Of a DNA stretch of 64,000 bases, positions 22,131 to 33,591 are shown one piece after another (position 1 is the stretch's first letter; each line of letters opens with the position of its first letter). The notes under the pieces are model-generated. The model was given only the letters and a program-made list of their open reading frames with translations. It searched no databases and was not told the origin of the DNA. Location of the stretch: contig NHNW01000060.1 in assembly GCA_002786025.1 (NCBI GenBank), forward strand, positions 1-64,000, written 5' to 3'. This DNA comes from Zasmidium citrigriseum. Taxonomy: Eukaryota > Ascomycota > Dothideomycetes > Mycosphaerellales > Mycosphaerellaceae. A program made the translations under genes and the position numbers.

Positions 22131-25100
22131 TCACTCCCGCCACTGCTTCACCCACTTCTCCATCAGAGCAGCAGTCACAGGGGCCATCTCAGCCACGGTC
22201 TTGCTCAATCTGACGGTCTCCTTCGTTGCCAATCGTGGCAAGCCGCCGCCATCCGAGAGCAGACCTTCGTAAAAGTCAATGAGCTTGATGCCCGGCTTCT
22301 TCTCAATCTCGTCCTTCGTGCGAGGTGATGCCGCCAGCGTATCAAGCCAAGTCCTGAAGGACATGACTTTGATTCCGCGCCCAGTCTCGGCTTCGAGAGT
22401 TTGCTTGACGGCGGGCACCAAATCACTCCAACTGACGGTCCTCGGATTGACCAGATGCGCCACGGAGGCTGTCTCGCTGAGATCACGAGCCTGCTGCGTC
22501 CTTGACTGTGCGATGTCGACCACCGAGCGACCAGCGAGATCCATTGGCACCCAATCGACGGCGTCCTGATTGCCAAGCCTTTCCGGAATCATGCCCATGG
22601 CCTTTGAGGAGATCACAATGCTAGGCAACCATTCGTGCTTGTTCCAAGGAGCACCCTCTCCACTCGGTCCAGCAAGTTGACCGGCTCGAACGATCGTGCA
22701 CGGAGCTCCAGCATCTCGAGCACCGGCCGCAAGGATGAGTGAGGCTACATGCTTCGACTCTCCGTAGCCCTGGGGTATCGGCACTCTATGATCATCGAAC
22801 ATTTGTTCCGGTACTGCTTCAGTGCCAGGGTGAACGCTCGGGTAGTTTCCAACGCTGGCCACTGATGATATGAAGACGGTGTGAGCTCTGAATCGTGACT
22901 CAAGACTGAAGTCCACGCAACGACGAGTGCCGGCAATGTGCACTTCTTCGTACGTCTGTAGTGTTTTGTTGAAGTCGACAGCCCAGGCGTTGTGGATGAA
23001 AATGTCGACGCTTGACAAGAGCTGGTCGTAAACACTTGCAGGAAGTCCAAAGCGGCCTTTTCCAAAGTTTGTTGGCAGGAAGGTGGTCTTCGCGAAGTCT
23101 GCCTTGACACCGCGTTCTGCAAAGCTTCGTCGTTGCCTATCTTCAGCATCGGCAGAGCGGTTAAGACAGTAGACGTGAGCGACATTTGAAGACGCAAGAA
23201 GATCTTGAAGAATGCAGTTGCCGAGAGAGCCGGTTGATCCAGTGAGAATGCAAGTGTGCTTTTCGGGACGTTCGCTGATGGCCGGGGCACGTCGCTTCGA
23301 CAGATCGTGTGTATACTTTTCGACCATCTTGGCCATTGCCTCTTCGCGAGAGATCTTCGGTGCATCGCTTCTCGCATCGCTGTGAAGGAAGGCTGCCAGT
23401 GCGTTTATCGTAGGATGGCCGTACACATCTCGTGGAGATATCGTGATTACTCTTTCCTTTCCTGCGGCGTGGTTCAACGTCGAAGAGAGCGCGAGGACCT
23501 GCAGCGAATCGACGCCAAAGCTGAAAATATCATCGCCGTCAGATGAAGACTCGGGGATCTCGAGCCCCTTGGTCTTGAAAGTCTGCCGCAGGAACTTCTT
23601 GATCGTTGTGATATCGGCGTCTGCTGAAAGTGCGCCAAGTTCGTCATCGCTGGATTCATTCGAGTACAGGGCGTCGATTTCAGCCTTGAACAGCTCGGTG
23701 GTCTGGCGACGTATGATCGATCCTTTTGGCGTGCGTTTGAATGGCTTGTCTTTCTTGGTAATGGCAACCTTCGACCTCCATACTCGGCCATGCGCAGGGC
23801 TTGCAACGTTTGCCTTCTCGATGAGTGGCCAGACGAGGTCCAGAAGCTCGGTAGGGTCCTGATCATCAGGGAGCAGCGCCCACTCCGGTTCGATCAACAA
23901 GCCTGTCTGAAATCGAGCCTGCCCGACAACCAGAGCGCCTTTCACCATTGGGTGACTTTCGAGCAACTTTTCAAAACCAACTGGATTGAACTTCTCACCA
24001 TTGCTCAGAACGAGCACATCATCTTTGCGGCCCTTGTAGAGCCAGAGGTTCTTTTTCCGCGGATGGCGTTCAAAAAGGTCCTTCGTGCGCCACTCCTTGA
24101 TTCCTGGGAATGTGTGGAAGACAGCCTGGTATCTCTTGTCGGCAGGCATGATGACCATCTCATACAAGCCGTCTGTGTCTGCCTCCATTGTGATACCAGC
24201 TCCAGGGACCCACTCGAAGTACTGCCAGTCGTGTGTGTCGGCGGGTAGACGAATCGGGAACAATCCTGCCTCTGTGGAACCGATGACTGTGAGGAGATTG
24301 GTGTAATCAATCAGCTTGTCGCCAACACCTGTTGCCAAAGGACCGCCCCCAAAGAAAACATATTTCATGATGCGAATAGCGTCGAGACCACCCGGTGCCT
24401 CCGTGACTTGTTCGAGAATCGATGGCGGGAAGATTCCCGACCAAGGTCGTGCTTGCTGAATGGCTTTGATGATCAGCTCGGCAGTGGGTGGCTTCTCCGG
24501 TGGTAGGATCACGATGGATGCTCGGCAGAGTAGTGATCGCCAGAGAATTGCCTGACCCATCATGTGGAAGAGCGGTGCCACAGCGATAATAGACTTGTCT
24601 GAAGCCAACAGAGCATCCATGACATTTTGGCGCCCTTCTGGAGCTCGTAGCTGTCGCAGATTCCCTAAGCACTCAATGCTCGCGTTGGTGTGGTAGATCG
24701 GCTTGGGAAGACCAGTTGATCCAGATGTATGAAGTACAATGACTTGATCGTCAGCACCATATTTCGGCGTTGGCAGATCGAGTTTCAATGGTTTCGAGCC
24801 TCTCTCGCAAAGTTCGTCAAAAGTCGGGATTTGCAGGCTCTGCACCTCGGGTAGCGCTGCTTTGACAGTATCGACGTGGGTATCCACGCCTTCACTGTGA
24901 AAAAGCAGCCCGCATTTCGTCGTTTTGAATAAGGATGCTTGTCCATCTTGAGAATTCCGCGGTGATGGTAGTAAGGTCTGATGTTCTGTCAGCGCTGTCC
25001 ATGTACGTCTGTAAGCTGCAACATGCCTTGTAGCCTGCCTTGATCAGAGCAACTTCGACGGCGGCATACCGCATATCATTGATGCTCGTTCTAGTCAGCA

Positions 25101-25385
25101 AGAAGTACTGAGTCTTTGGCAGAGCGTTGAGACATACCCAATATAAGCCGCTACATCACATGATCTTCTGTAATCCCCCAAAGCCTCTCCCATCCAGTCC
25201 AGCATGCCATTCGCCGCATTGTGAAGCTCTTTGTAGGTGACATTGCGCCATTCTCCTGATATCTCCGGGTCGAGAGGTATAGTCATCCAAGTATTGTCGG
25301 GGTACTCCTGGGCCAATTCCTCAACCACTTGCGGGAGGGAGCGAATTGATGAGCATGTCGAGTTGGAGATATCTTCGCCGGTCAT
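22131..25385 (-). CDS. NRPS-like carboxylic acid reductase (A-T-R)
   Basis: Three exons (25138-25385, 25027-25090, 22131-24977) give 1052 residues. Intron 1 (47 nt) is GT-AG; intron 2 (49 nt) must begin GC (AAG|GCATGT) to join AGYK to TLLPSPRNS. The adenylation domain covers about 1-530 with the core motif HTSGSTGLPKP near residue 188. The thiolation domain carries the phosphopantetheine Ser near 595 in FSFGVDSLQVL. The thioester reductase domain starts with the Rossmann motif TGSTGSLG near 683 and has catalytic YGESK at about 842-846. Such adenylate-forming reductases activate an acid, load it on the carrier and release it as aldehyde or alcohol with NADPH. No condensation domain is present. 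The substrate cannot be read from sequence. Hydrolase, monooxygenase and transporter genes surround it. Confidence 0.93.
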
Positions 25386-26791
25386 GATGTCTTGCTGTAT
25401 GTTGTGTAGTCTGCAGGATTTTGTGTCAATGAAATCAGTGGAGTGGACTGCATGAGGAATCTGGCCTCTTTATACCGCCTGCGAAGGTGGAGAATAGTCT
25501 GGAGCGTACTGCCATCTCGGCCCTGTTCGCATCTAGAGCGAAGTCGCAGTTGGTCAACTGGTGGAATCATGGCGGGCAGCGGCCCGCTTGGAACCATGAG
25601 CGGGAAGATCTCGTTCCTGCACCGCTCGAGGTTGGCAGAGCATTTGTTGTGCTAGTATACCGCCCTCAGCCACTTGTGCATTCATAAGTCATCTTTCGAT
25701 GGCCTCAGTCCAGTATGACGTAGACGTATATGAGCGTCGATTGGCCAGTAACTCCTGCAGAAATGGCTCTCGTCCCATGCCCGGCAGTGCTCGCGCCAAA
25801 GTGAACGCCGAAGGCCATGGCGTATCATGGTGAAGACGTGGTCATTCGACAAGAGCCACAAGCTTTGCAGAAGCTTTGTCGCACAAGCCATAAATGGGAC
25901 CCACTGAGCGATATAGCGCCGGCAGACGTGTGGCTCTTATCGTTTCAGATCAGAAGGATTCTTTAAGATCGGCATCGTCTTCCGCGCGGAAAGGCTGCAC
26001 GCTCACGCAACACTTGCGGCGGAAGTGTGCAGCGGCAACACTTTTACGGCCCGTATGTGCGTCATTTTTACTCGGAGATGCCTCGCGTTACCGGGGTGAA
26101 CCACGTCGTCGGGGCGAGTAGTTGTATCGGCGTGAAAAGTCTCGCCGACCACCGATGGTCCAGTGCCGCTCCAGATGATTGCACAGAACGAATCTGGATC
26201 ATGTTTCCATACGAGCCTCTGAAGGTGCATCTCATCGAGCTTTCCCAGGCCTTTTATGACGTTCTTCCGACCATTTGCCGGGCGCCGAGCTATCCGAAGA
26301 CTGAGATACGTGCCGTCCGCCAGGCTTCAATTTCCAGACCAAAGTGACCCATTCAGGGCTTCATATCTGTATGAACATCATATGGCCTGCGCGGAATGGA
26401 TGATCGCCGGTGGGAGTCGACGTCCGGGAGATGCGATACCAGACGTGACGGCGCATGTTCCAAGCTGCGGAACTCCTCGCTCCAACAAAAGGATGTCTGG
26501 CAAAGAAAGAATCGGACATGACGATACAACACAAGCGACGATGGCCGCTCGCTTGAATATGAGAGATGGGATGAAAGGCTGTGGTGAATGGGAGGCAGGG
26601 GGTCAGCAAGTGAGGTCGGAAGTTGACAACGCGCACGGATCAACGTGCAGCCCGGCGCCAACGCTGTTTCCTTTGTCGTGTCGGCGACCTTCTACGGTAC
26701 TTCAGTAGTTCGTTCGATATGATCCCGTCAGGCAACATACACTGCTAGATCACTTTGCTGTATTCTCCGCCTCTACAAGATACATGCGAGC
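25386..26791. other. Intergenic, 1.4 kb
   Basis: Promoter of the reductase gene plus the 3' side of the monooxygenase gene. Frames up to 150 codons exist on the plus strand, but they overlap minus frames and look like random coding potential in GC-rich DNA. Confidence 0.5.
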
Positions 26792-28105
26792 CTACAATAG
26801 CCTGTCAGTGATAGCAGAGGACAGCATTCGGATTGAGCTTCTTACCTCCTTGGCGGTGTCATAGTCGTACATCCATTTCATAAACGGCGGGCTATTGAAC
26901 GGTGCCTCGGCATCACGATGGTCTGCTGGAAGCCTTTTCTGTTCCTCCGTCAACGAAGGTACTGGGGACACGCCGCGGTTGAAGCAATCGTGATTGAACG
27001 CAGAGATCCCCTGTAGCTTCGTCACTCGAGGAATACGTGCTCGCTCCCATAGCTGAACCGCTTGTTGTACGTCTGTCGTACCCTCGAGCATGACCGAGAG
27101 AGCGTCGACATCCTCGATGATGGAGCTGAAACCTTGTGCGATGTCCGGTAGCATAGCGTGAGCCGAATCTCCGAGTAAGATGAGTCGACGGCCGGCGCTA
27201 GACCAAGTTTCGAGTGGCTCAAGTCTCGCAAGTCGCCAGCGAGAACAGGAGGTCGTCATTCCCGCCAATGCACGAAGGATGGGATGCCAAGATGAGAAGA
27301 AGTTGCGGATGTCCGCAGGATCTCCGTCTTCGTCGAATAGTCTTGGGGCCTTTTCCTCGTCAGATCCGACCTCGTGCTTGATGGCCCACATGATGTTGAG
27401 GAGCTGCCGAGAGTGGTTGTATTTGGCAACGATATATCCATTCTCGCCAACGAATACCAAGCTATCCTGTGACTCCTCTCCCAAGATGATCGTCCTCGTC
27501 CGCTCATGGGATAGCAAGGCGCCTTTTGGGATCTCCGTTGGATAAATCGTTGAGGGGGCTGTAATTAAAGCCAGTCGAGCAGGGTCGTATTGAGGAAGGA
27601 TCTTGGCACGCAAATGTGAGCTAATGCCGTCTGCGGCCAGAAAGAGATCGAATTCGAGCGTCTGTCCATCTCCGCAGGTCACGATCGCTTGGTCTGAAGT
27701 CTCCTGGATCTCCGTGATGGCAGTCCCGAACGAGAAAGTAACACCATACTTATGTGCCTGCGCGTAGAATACGCTTTGGATAGCGTCCCGGTCAGAGCCC
27801 CAAGCTGGAACTTCTGAGAACGAGGAGTACTCCCGACTTGACAAGACCTCATTCGTGTACCCATTTCGAATCTGGGTTTTGACGATCTCTGCAGTCACAG
27901 CTCGAAAGGCTTCCTCCAAGCCCCATCTTTGGATGCATCGCACAGCATTGCTCTGTATGTAGATTGCGCCGCTGGCAATGGACAGGGAGTCCTTTCTTTC
28001 GAAGACGTGAACCTGATGTCCATCTTGGGCCAGTCGACATGCAGCGGCGAGACCGCCGAGACCGCTGCCTGCAATTCCAATTTTCAGGACCTTTCCAGAT
28101 GGCAT
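26792..28105 (-). CDS. FAD-dependent monooxygenase (salicylate hydroxylase type)
   Basis: 437 residues without an intron. The dinucleotide-binding motif GIAGSGLGGLAAACRL is at residues 10-25. The DG motif is in LAADGISSHLRAK, and the GD motif LLGDSAHAMLPDIAQG continues to SSIIEDVDALS, all typical of class A flavoprotein hydroxylases using NAD(P)H and O2. No membrane anchor is evident. An alternative 3' end is possible: a GTAAGA..CAG intron (26802-26845) would replace the last residues and end at 26745. The gene is divergent from the MFS transporter across a 1.3-kb shared upstream region and lies next to the NRPS-like reductase, so a tailoring role in a small metabolite pathway is likely by context. 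Confidence 0.92.
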   Translation of the reverse strand: MPSGKVLKIGIAGSGLGGLAAACRLAQDGHQVHVFERKDSLSIASGAIYIQSNAVRCIQRWGLEEAFRAVTAEIVKTQIRNGYTNEVLSSREYSSFSEVPAWGSDRDAIQSVFYAQAHKYGVTFSFGTAITEIQETSDQAIVTCGDGQTLEFDLFLAADGISSHLRAKILPQYDPARLALITAPSTIYPTEIPKGALLSHERTRTIILGEESQDSLVFVGENGYIVAKYNHSRQLLNIMWAIKHEVGSDEEKAPRLFDEDGDPADIRNFFSSWHPILRALAGMTTSCSRWRLARLEPLETWSSAGRRLILLGDSAHAMLPDIAQGFSSIIEDVDALSVMLEGTTDVQQAVQLWERARIPRVTKLQGISAFNHDCFNRGVSPVPSLTEEQKRLPADHRDAEAPFNSPPFMKWMYDYDTAKEVRSSIRMLSSAITDRLL

Positions 28106-29430
28106 GGTTGAGGTAGAGTAGCCAGAGAATGAATGAGGCAGTTAGTTCAATTGAGTGACAGACGTGTCAAATTGATCGAGGATAGGAGAGGATGTAATTG
28201 ATCGAGTGTCCTTAGATCCAAACCTGCGATCATCTTGGTCATCTAGTGGTATGCCGTCAGACATACCTGGTCTACGCGCGAGAACGGCTGACATCGAGCG
28301 TTTGCCTTTCTCGTTCGTCGCAGCTGTATCCAACAGCGGCATCCTGACCGTCGATACCGCGACATGCCAAAGTTTGACCACCATGATGTATCAAGGTCTC
28401 TCTTGGATCAAGCTTCTTCACCTTTGACCAAAGAATGCCCTCGTTGCGCTGTCGCTCTGCTGAGTGCCGGCATTGCGCCGGCTACCGTCGGAAGAGGCGG
28501 AAGCAGGTCATGGGGACTCTCGAGGGCAATGCAAGAACAACAGCGCGAGAGGACATCGCAACCGATCACCTCAGAGACAGCACCCCCGAGATGATCTTGA
28601 TGTTCAGAATTGGAAAGAAGAAGGACGCGTTGTTGTTCGACGGTATGCTTGGTGAAGACGGGAGGCACGGCCCGCCGTGCACGGATTTCTCCTGACGACT
28701 TCTTCCTTCCACTTTCACACTCCTCTCCTCTGTGCTCTCAACAACTGGAATACATCATGTCTCCGAGACTCTGTCCGTTGATGCACTTATACTCGCTGGA
28801 GCAAGACAACTACTGGGTCTTTCTCATGGATGGGCTTCATTCAAGCCTTTATCGAGAGTCTGCCTCACGGAAACTTCGGGAGTCCCAAAGTCACAGCTTT
28901 TGGTCATCAAGAGGGGTTCCATATGAGTCTCGAACGACTCTGAATGGAGACATGCCGGAGTGAGAAGATAGCAGGAACCGCACGGATATGAGGCCCCCTC
29001 TGCGGGATGCTGAATCTTGCTCCAGCTCGTGCCCTTCAATGGCACATTGAATTGACGATAGGGAAACAGAACCAGCAATCACATAGGTTGCCAGCTATTG
29101 CAGACCTCATGGTCTGCGTCACGATGTCTGTCCATTCGGTAAGCTTGGCAATCTCAGTTTGTCTCGTGCTTTCCCTCACTTCACCATGTTTGTTCCTTCC
29201 CCTCCTCGCCCATCTCCGGCCGACGTCAACCTGCTCAAGCCAAGAAATCCAAGAACAACACCTCCCACTCGCTCCACGATCAACACCACCACTCGATGAC
29301 AGACTGCTTGATGGAATACAGCTTCATGAACAACCACCACCTTATACGAGATACACGCCTCTCGATACCCCTGTCGAGCGATCGCTCCCGCCCAGCCAGT
29401 CACAGTAAAGATTGACAGTTCATCGGAATC
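28106..29430. promoter_or_regulatory. Divergent promoter region, monooxygenase/transporter
   Basis: 1.3 kb between two divergently transcribed genes of the putative cluster. Frames of 60-117 codons occur but none shows a domain; in particular I see no transcription factor gene. The shared region is where co-regulation of both genes could reside; no specific operator is identified. Confidence 0.5.
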
Positions 29431-31054
29431 ATGGCCAGCCAATTCCAGAGACTCGTATCTTCGGTCGGCTTCATCACCTTTGTCGTCGGATATGCCGTCT
29501 TCAACGACTCGTTCCTGTACGCTGCCGTCGTGCCGGTGATGCCGGACCTTTTGACGAAGAAAGGCTTCACACAAGATAGGGTACAGGTCCTCATCACCAC
29601 GATGCTCGCTGTTTTTGGTGGCTCCTGCGTCTTGGCCTCCGGTCGGTCAACTGAAAACCGATGATACTTCCGTCTAACTGACATACACCAGTGCCATGCG
29701 GCTGGTATTCGGATCGACATATCGACCGGAGAAAGCCCTTCCTCTTCGGTCTCGTCGTGATTCTCGCGGCCACCGGCTTGCTGTGGGGAGCTCCTTTCTT
29801 CAACGACCAGGCCACTGTCGTGGGCATGAGCGCCTTGGCTCGGGTCTTCCAAGGACTTGCCAGTACCATAGTGTGGACGACTGGTATTGCACTCCTGGTT
29901 GACACTGTTGGGCCAGCACGAGTTGGAGGTATGTGTCACATTATTGCTGGTACTGATTGTATGCTCATCCTTGCAGAATTCGCGGGCTACGTTGGCCTTG
30001 CTCTCAATATGGGCAACTTTGTTGGTCCAGCGCTCGGAGGCAAGTATAGCTCTGACAAGTTCCCCATCCGAGACATTTACTGATACTATTCATAGGCCCC
30101 GTCAATGACCACGGTGGCTATCACGCTGTGCTTGGGCTCTGCGTCGGAGTTACGCTCCTGGACTTCCTCTTTCGCTTCGTGATGAAAGAGAGACCACTTA
30201 GAGCAACCTGTGCTATCACGATCGACTCCGCACAGGATCATTCAGAATCCGATTCGGAAAAGAAGATCTACGTGGAGCTGAACTCGATTCCGTCCCGCTC
30301 GCCATCCTCTACAGAAACCGTGGTAGCGACGCCGACAACACCAGCACCGAAGAGCAAGGTGCCTGCGGTGTTCCGGCTCCTGCGCTCGCTTCGCTTCCTG
30401 GTAAATCTGTTCGGGATCTTCCTCTCAGCCACGATCTTTACGGCTTTCGAAGCTGTACTGCCACTCACGGTGGAGAGTAAATTCGGCTGGACATCAACAC
30501 AGGCTGGACTGATCTTCTTGCCATTCTCGTTCCCCTCGTTGTTTGGCATGCTCGTCGGCAAGCTCACCGACCGCCATGGAGGAAGATGGTTCGTCTTTGG
30601 CGCTCTCGTCGTCCAATGTCCTGCACTGGCGACTCTGCGCTACGTGCAAGAGGACACCGATACAGCCAAAGCCCTCTTATGTACCTTGCTCTTTATCATT
30701 GGCACATGTCAGACGATCACACTCGAGCCGCTTTTCGCCGAGGTTGCAAGGAGAGCGACAGAAATGCAAGAGCAAGACATGCGGATGGGGCGCGATGTCG
30801 GCAACGGCTACTACGCCCAAGCATATGCCCACTTCAATATGGTTTGGAGTTTGGGCAACACTGTCGGTCCAATCATGGCAGGCTACCTCAACTTAGCTAG
30901 AGGCTTTGAGGCGGTGAGCTTGGGATTGGGCATACTTTGTGTGGTCAGCGCCGTGCCGCTCGTGCTGTATTCTGAAGGATGGGTGTTTGCTCCATGCATG
31001 GAAAGACGCAAGGCGAAGAAAGCGGCCAAAGGTGGAGTGGTCGTAGAAGCATGA
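29431..31054 (+). CDS. MFS transporter, DHA1-like exporter
   Basis: Four exons (29431-29641, 29692-29928, 29977-30039, 30096-31054) give 489 residues. Introns are 50, 48 and 56 nt; the third starts with GC (GGAG|GCAAGT), the only choice that joins PALGG to PVNDHGGYHAV. About 12 hydrophobic segments are visible with a charged central loop between halves. The first-loop signature reads GWYSDRHIDRRKP and the corresponding second-half loop is GKLTDRHGGRW. This layout fits drug:H+ antiporter-1/VMAT-like transporters of the plasma membrane. Located 1.3 kb from the FAD monooxygenase on the opposite strand, it is a reasonable candidate for exporting the cluster product. Confidence 0.92.
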
Positions 31055-31801
31055 ATGAACGGCTGACACTCCAGTAGATTAGAGGTCACCTCTCGAGCGG
31101 GTCTTCGAGCAGGGATGGGACGACTCATACATTACAAGTCGGCGTGGACTGACACTGCGGCAAATAGTTTGCCTAATGCGATGCAGAGATGTTCTTTTGG
31201 CGGCCTGCTTTCACTTCCAACACAACGACGTTATGCCACTGCATGCACTCGAGCCCTGTCCAAACACGAAGCCCGCAGAGGATTATCTCGGCGACACCTG
31301 TGTTCTCTCTGGCATTGAATGCTGCACGTCACACGTGCCATACCACCGGTCCAGCTTAAGCTTCAGCCCCTTTCTCCGAATCTCGCATTTCCCTTCAGCC
31401 CTGTACAACAACCCGAAACAGAGTTCGACGAACCAGATCGACTCTTCCAATTTAAGAAACACCAAGAACGACGATCGCTAAGTAAGAGCTTTTGCTACGA
31501 CGAAGGATCCAACTCCGAACAGCTTCTTGACCATGACGTCGGTCGATACAACATTACACGACAGAGACATCGTATTTACCTACTTGCCAAGAAGCGTTTC
31601 TCGCAGCGAGGTCTCGAGAACTAATGATAGTACAGCTTGACAGAATGTTGGCATGACGAAAGGTAGGTGATGAAGGGAAAGAAGGGATACAAAAGAGCCA
31701 GGAGTATCTTGTCTTCAATCGATATCAAACAACATCAACCACCAACAACACCAACCGCAACAGAACCAAACAACTACCAGGCCATCCAAACAATCATCAA
31801 A
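31055..31801. other. Intergenic, promoter of the repeat-precursor gene
   Basis: Short frames only. The 31,730-31,800 stretch is rich in CAA/ACC repeats just before the start codon, a normal look for a fungal 5' UTR. Confidence 0.5.
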
Positions 31802-32437
31802 ATGTACACCACTCTCCTCGCCCTCACAGCCGCCCTCTCGGCCCTTGCAACAGCCCAAGAAGCCCCCATCACAACCCCCACAACTCTCGAAAAGCGCTAC
31901 ACGCCACCCCCAGGCGAATCCGCCAGCTGTCCATACATCTGCAAAGACTATTTCGACGACTGCGGCAACACCTACGGTCCCGGCTGCTTCTCTTCTTGCC
32001 CCGGCTACCCAGAACCGACCTACACGACGCCTGTCTGCAACGAGGCGGTAGCTACCACTGCTGCACCAGCTATGGACAAGCGATACACTCCACCACCGGG
32101 CGAATCTGCCAGCTGCCCATACATTTGCAAGGACTATTTCGATGATTGTGGGAATACGTATGGTCCTGGATGTTTCTCGTCTTGCCCGGGCTATCCTGAG
32201 CCGACGTACACCACGCCCGTCTGTAATGAGGCGGTAGCTACGACTGCTGCTCCGGTCATGGCGAAGAGATACTCGCCGCCGGCGGGTCAGAGCGCGGACT
32301 GTCCGTATATTTGCAAGGATTATTTCGATGATTGTGGAAACACGTATGGTCCGGGTTGCTTCTCGTCCTGCCCTGGGTACCCTGAGCCGACGTATACGAC
32401 TCCGGTCTGTAATGAGGCGAAGGCGACGGCAGCATGA
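31802..32437 (+). CDS. Secreted three-repeat Cys-rich precursor with Kex2 sites
   Basis: 211 residues, no intron. The start chosen is the Met that opens a signal peptide (MYTTLLALTAALSALATAQ), although the frame is open 45 codons further upstream. After a short spacer ending in LEKR come three repeats: residues 33-94, 95-156 and 157-211. The first two are 62 residues each and end in MDKR and MAKR; the third ends at the stop. Each repeat has six Cys spaced C-x3-C-x6-C-x7-C-x3-C-x12-C and a Pro/Tyr-rich context. From the first Cys to the Ala after the sixth (40 residues) all three repeats are identical. Lys-Arg is the recognition site of Kex2-type proteases in the late Golgi, so release of three disulfide-bonded peptides is expected. 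No family recognised. It could be an effector-like peptide cassette, a Kex2-processed repeat protein or a ribosomal-peptide precursor. Confidence 0.93.
   Translation: MYTTLLALTAALSALATAQEAPITTPTTLEKRYTPPPGESASCPYICKDYFDDCGNTYGPGCFSSCPGYPEPTYTTPVCNEAVATTAAPAMDKRYTPPPGESASCPYICKDYFDDCGNTYGPGCFSSCPGYPEPTYTTPVCNEAVATTAAPVMAKRYSPPAGQSADCPYICKDYFDDCGNTYGPGCFSSCPGYPEPTYTTPVCNEAKATAA
31898..32083 (+). repeat. Precursor repeat unit 1 (186 bp)
   Basis: Encodes residues 33-94, from the Tyr after LEKR to MDKR. Six cysteines. Confidence 0.95.
32084..32269 (+). repeat. Precursor repeat unit 2 (186 bp)
   Basis: Encodes residues 95-156, ending MAKR. In the 40-codon Cys core it differs from unit 1 at 23 codons, all synonymous. 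Confidence 0.95.
32270..32434 (+). repeat. Precursor repeat unit 3 (165 bp, no terminal KR)
   Basis: Encodes residues 157-211. The flanks are changed (YSPPAGQSAD) but the 40-residue Cys core is identical to units 1 and 2. Confidence 0.95.
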
Positions 32438-32606
32438 GTGGAAAGGGAGATGATGTCCTGGTAGAGAAGTATGGGCAATGTATGTAGATAAGAAATGAAG
32501 CTTGTATCTCACGGAAAACCTTGAGTTCTGAGGCATCGAGAACGCTCCTCAATCCCCTTCGCTGAGCTGTTTCATTCGAGAAATAATCCACTACTTATGA
32601 AGTAGT

Positions 32607-33591
32607 CTATCCCTCGTTCTCCGAATCGCCACTCTCCTCCGCGGCACTGGGAGCAGCACCAGCACCCGCAAACGAACCCACATCTAGGAGAGATTTGCCA
32701 TTCACAGCATCCTCACCCTGACCCTCATCACCTGTAGCCAGGCCAACGTCCAAGAGAAGTCCATCCTCAAACCTCTTCTCCACCTCCTGCTTCAACCCCT
32801 CCAGCTTCACCTCACACCCTCTCCACTCCAACTTCTTTACCCCCTTCATCACCGCCACAACATCAACCTCACAAACCGTCTCCAGCTGTGACCAACAAGC
32901 ACCCTCAAACCTCACCTCCAACGTCTTCAACCTCCGACAGGCCCTCTCCATCGTCGTGAAGAAACCTCCCAAGAACGTCTCCAAGTAAAATCCATCATCC
33001 GGCCACTGCAGGCCCCAAGGGTGGCCCACTGTGAGGGAGATGTGCTGCACACGGCGAAGGTTGCTGAGGACGGAGTTCACCTCCGGTGTGATGTGGAGTT
33101 CGACGGTGCGTTTGGCGAAGTACTCCAGACGTGCATCGCGGGAGGCGCTCGAGAAGCGGATTGCGAGGTGGAGGAGGCTTTCGGCGTTGAGGATTGAGGA
33201 GGCTTCTTTGTAGACCTCTTTGCAGGTGCGTAGGATGGCAGGGTGAGCCTTGTCTCCCGTGAGGGCGTTATGTTTGAGCAGGGGTTCGTAGATGCGGTTT
33301 CTCCTATATAGCGAGGGTGCGGTCAGCTACTGTTGTCATGTTCGCCAGCTTGGATACTGGTGCATTCCGGGGAGATACGGATACGTACATTTCCGCGGGC
33401 AGGTCGAGGAAGCGGAAGGGCTTCCAGTCATACAGTTCTTCGAGATAGACTCTGCGTGGTAGGCCTGGAAGCATTGTTCTGCCCGTCAATAGGTAGATGT
33501 CGATGCGTAAACGCTCTTCGACAGGCGAGGAAGATTGCTGCTGCTTTGGGCGCATCGTCTGGTGAGGTCGCTGAGACTTGCGTGGTGGCAT
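32607..33591 (-). CDS. 2EXR/F-box-like protein, paralogue 1
   Basis: Two exons, 33389-33591 and 32607-33303, with an 85-nt GTACGT..TAG intron, give 299 residues. The junction lies inside the family hallmark: FRFLDLPAEM|RNRIYEPLL, then PAILRTCKEVYKEA. This combination is typical of the large, mostly uncharacterised fungal 2EXR or F-box-like families. A putative leucine-rich C-terminal half follows, then an acidic Ser/Gly-rich tail. The start MPPRKSQ was chosen by analogy to the MPPAKSTR start of a paralogue at 39831; upstream Mets in frame extend to 33690. It is one of four paralogues within 8 kb. Confidence 0.75.

Noticed and set aside
25894..26708. Plus-strand frames up to 150 codons between the reductase and monooxygenase genes as a cluster gene or regulator
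   Set aside because: No domain such as a zinc cluster or bZIP is visible and minus-strand frames of similar length overlap them.
31667..31801. Upstream start of the repeat precursor, 45 codons earlier
   Set aside because: It would bury the clear signal peptide behind a basic, non-secretory stretch.
31802..32437. Dikaritin-type (ustiloxin-like) RiPP precursor as a firm call
   Set aside because: The Kex2-repeat layout fits, but repeats are far longer with conserved cysteines, and no UstY-like (DUF3328) or tyrosinase gene is recognised nearby.
31715..32536. A 273-codon antisense frame across the repeat precursor
   Set aside because: It is the mirror of the repeated coding sequence; its Arg/Ser/Val-rich repetitive content is an artefact.
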